DNA from: Streptomyces sp. NBC_00162
GTDB taxonomy: Bacteria; Actinomycetota; Actinomycetes; Streptomycetales; Streptomycetaceae
Length of the DNA stretch: 64,000 nt
NCBI RefSeq assembly: GCF_024611995.1
Contig: NZ_CP102509.1
Span: 8,432,001 to 8,496,000 of the forward strand
Reading direction: 5' to 3'
The notes beneath the pieces are model-generated. The model saw only the letters and a list, made by a program, of their open reading frames with translations, ran no database searches and had not been told where the DNA came from. This document shows positions 63,992-64,000 of the stretch, piece after piece (positions within the stretch are counted from its first letter, which is position 1; the number at the start of each line of letters is the position of its first letter). Made by a program: the position numbers and the translations under genes.

Positions 63992-64000
63992 TCGGTCCGT

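Overview
The sequence is very GC-rich, coding density is high and codon third positions are mostly G or C. Gene content (SigE-type sigma factor, MerR and TetR regulators, double-domain GNAT enzymes, a Ku fragment, IS701/IS5/IS3/IS256/ISL3-type elements) points to a filamentous actinomycete, most likely Streptomyces or a close relative. The many insertion-sequence remnants and truncated genes suggest a variable region such as a chromosome arm or large plasmid. No tRNA, rRNA or CRISPR array was recognised.

Region 1 (2-8642): one tightly overlapping + strand operon encoding a PLP-dependent cysteine-synthase-like enzyme (cut by the window edge), an enolase-superfamily epimerase, an MFS exporter, a SAM methyltransferase and a complete oligopeptide/nickel-type ABC importer. 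The logic is 'synthesise, export, re-import', as in metallophore systems. Region 2 (9.4-16.9 kb): a GNAT enzyme, a Fic-domain protein with an upstream partner, an 888-residue protein with ricin-type lectin repeats and a helical hydrophobic domain, and a MerR regulator divergent from a beta-lactamase-like serine hydrolase with a visible MerR-type operator. Region 3 (17-30 kb): GNAT, an aminoglycoside-phosphotransferase remnant, a GT-C glycosyltransferase, a DUF4279 protein, and a TetR/DUF4386 divergent pair with two perfect operators, interleaved with transposon debris and two abutting intact elements (IS701-type and IS5-type).

Region 4 (31-40.5 kb): a possible new biosynthetic locus. It contains a deazaflavin-dependent nitroreductase-type enzyme, an ACC-deaminase/D-cysteine-desulfhydrase-type PLP enzyme, an SDR and a family-2 glycosyltransferase. 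Facing them is a - strand operon with a BtaA-like (DUF3419) 3-amino-3-carboxypropyl transferase, a KAS III-like condensing enzyme, an alpha/beta hydrolase with an Asp nucleophile, a CPBP membrane protease and an FkbM methyltransferase. Region 5 (41-54 kb): an extra signal peptidase II, an IS3 copy, a toxin-like tail with a two-S1-domain protein, a VOC protein, a SigE-type sigma factor with a membrane partner, a DUF2625 gene, a beta-helix membrane protein and more IS remnants. Region 6 (54.5-61.1 kb): an MMPL transporter and a four-gene terpenoid cluster (polyprenyl synthase, methyltransferase, UbiA enzyme, FAD monooxygenase), bounded by a truncated second IS3 copy. The window ends with an endonuclease I family nuclease.

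At least six otherwise well conserved genes are broken by single-base indels. Most breaks are one base missing from a G or C run, which looks either like systematic homopolymer error or like homopolymer instability. Frameshift-corrected gene boundaries are given for these.
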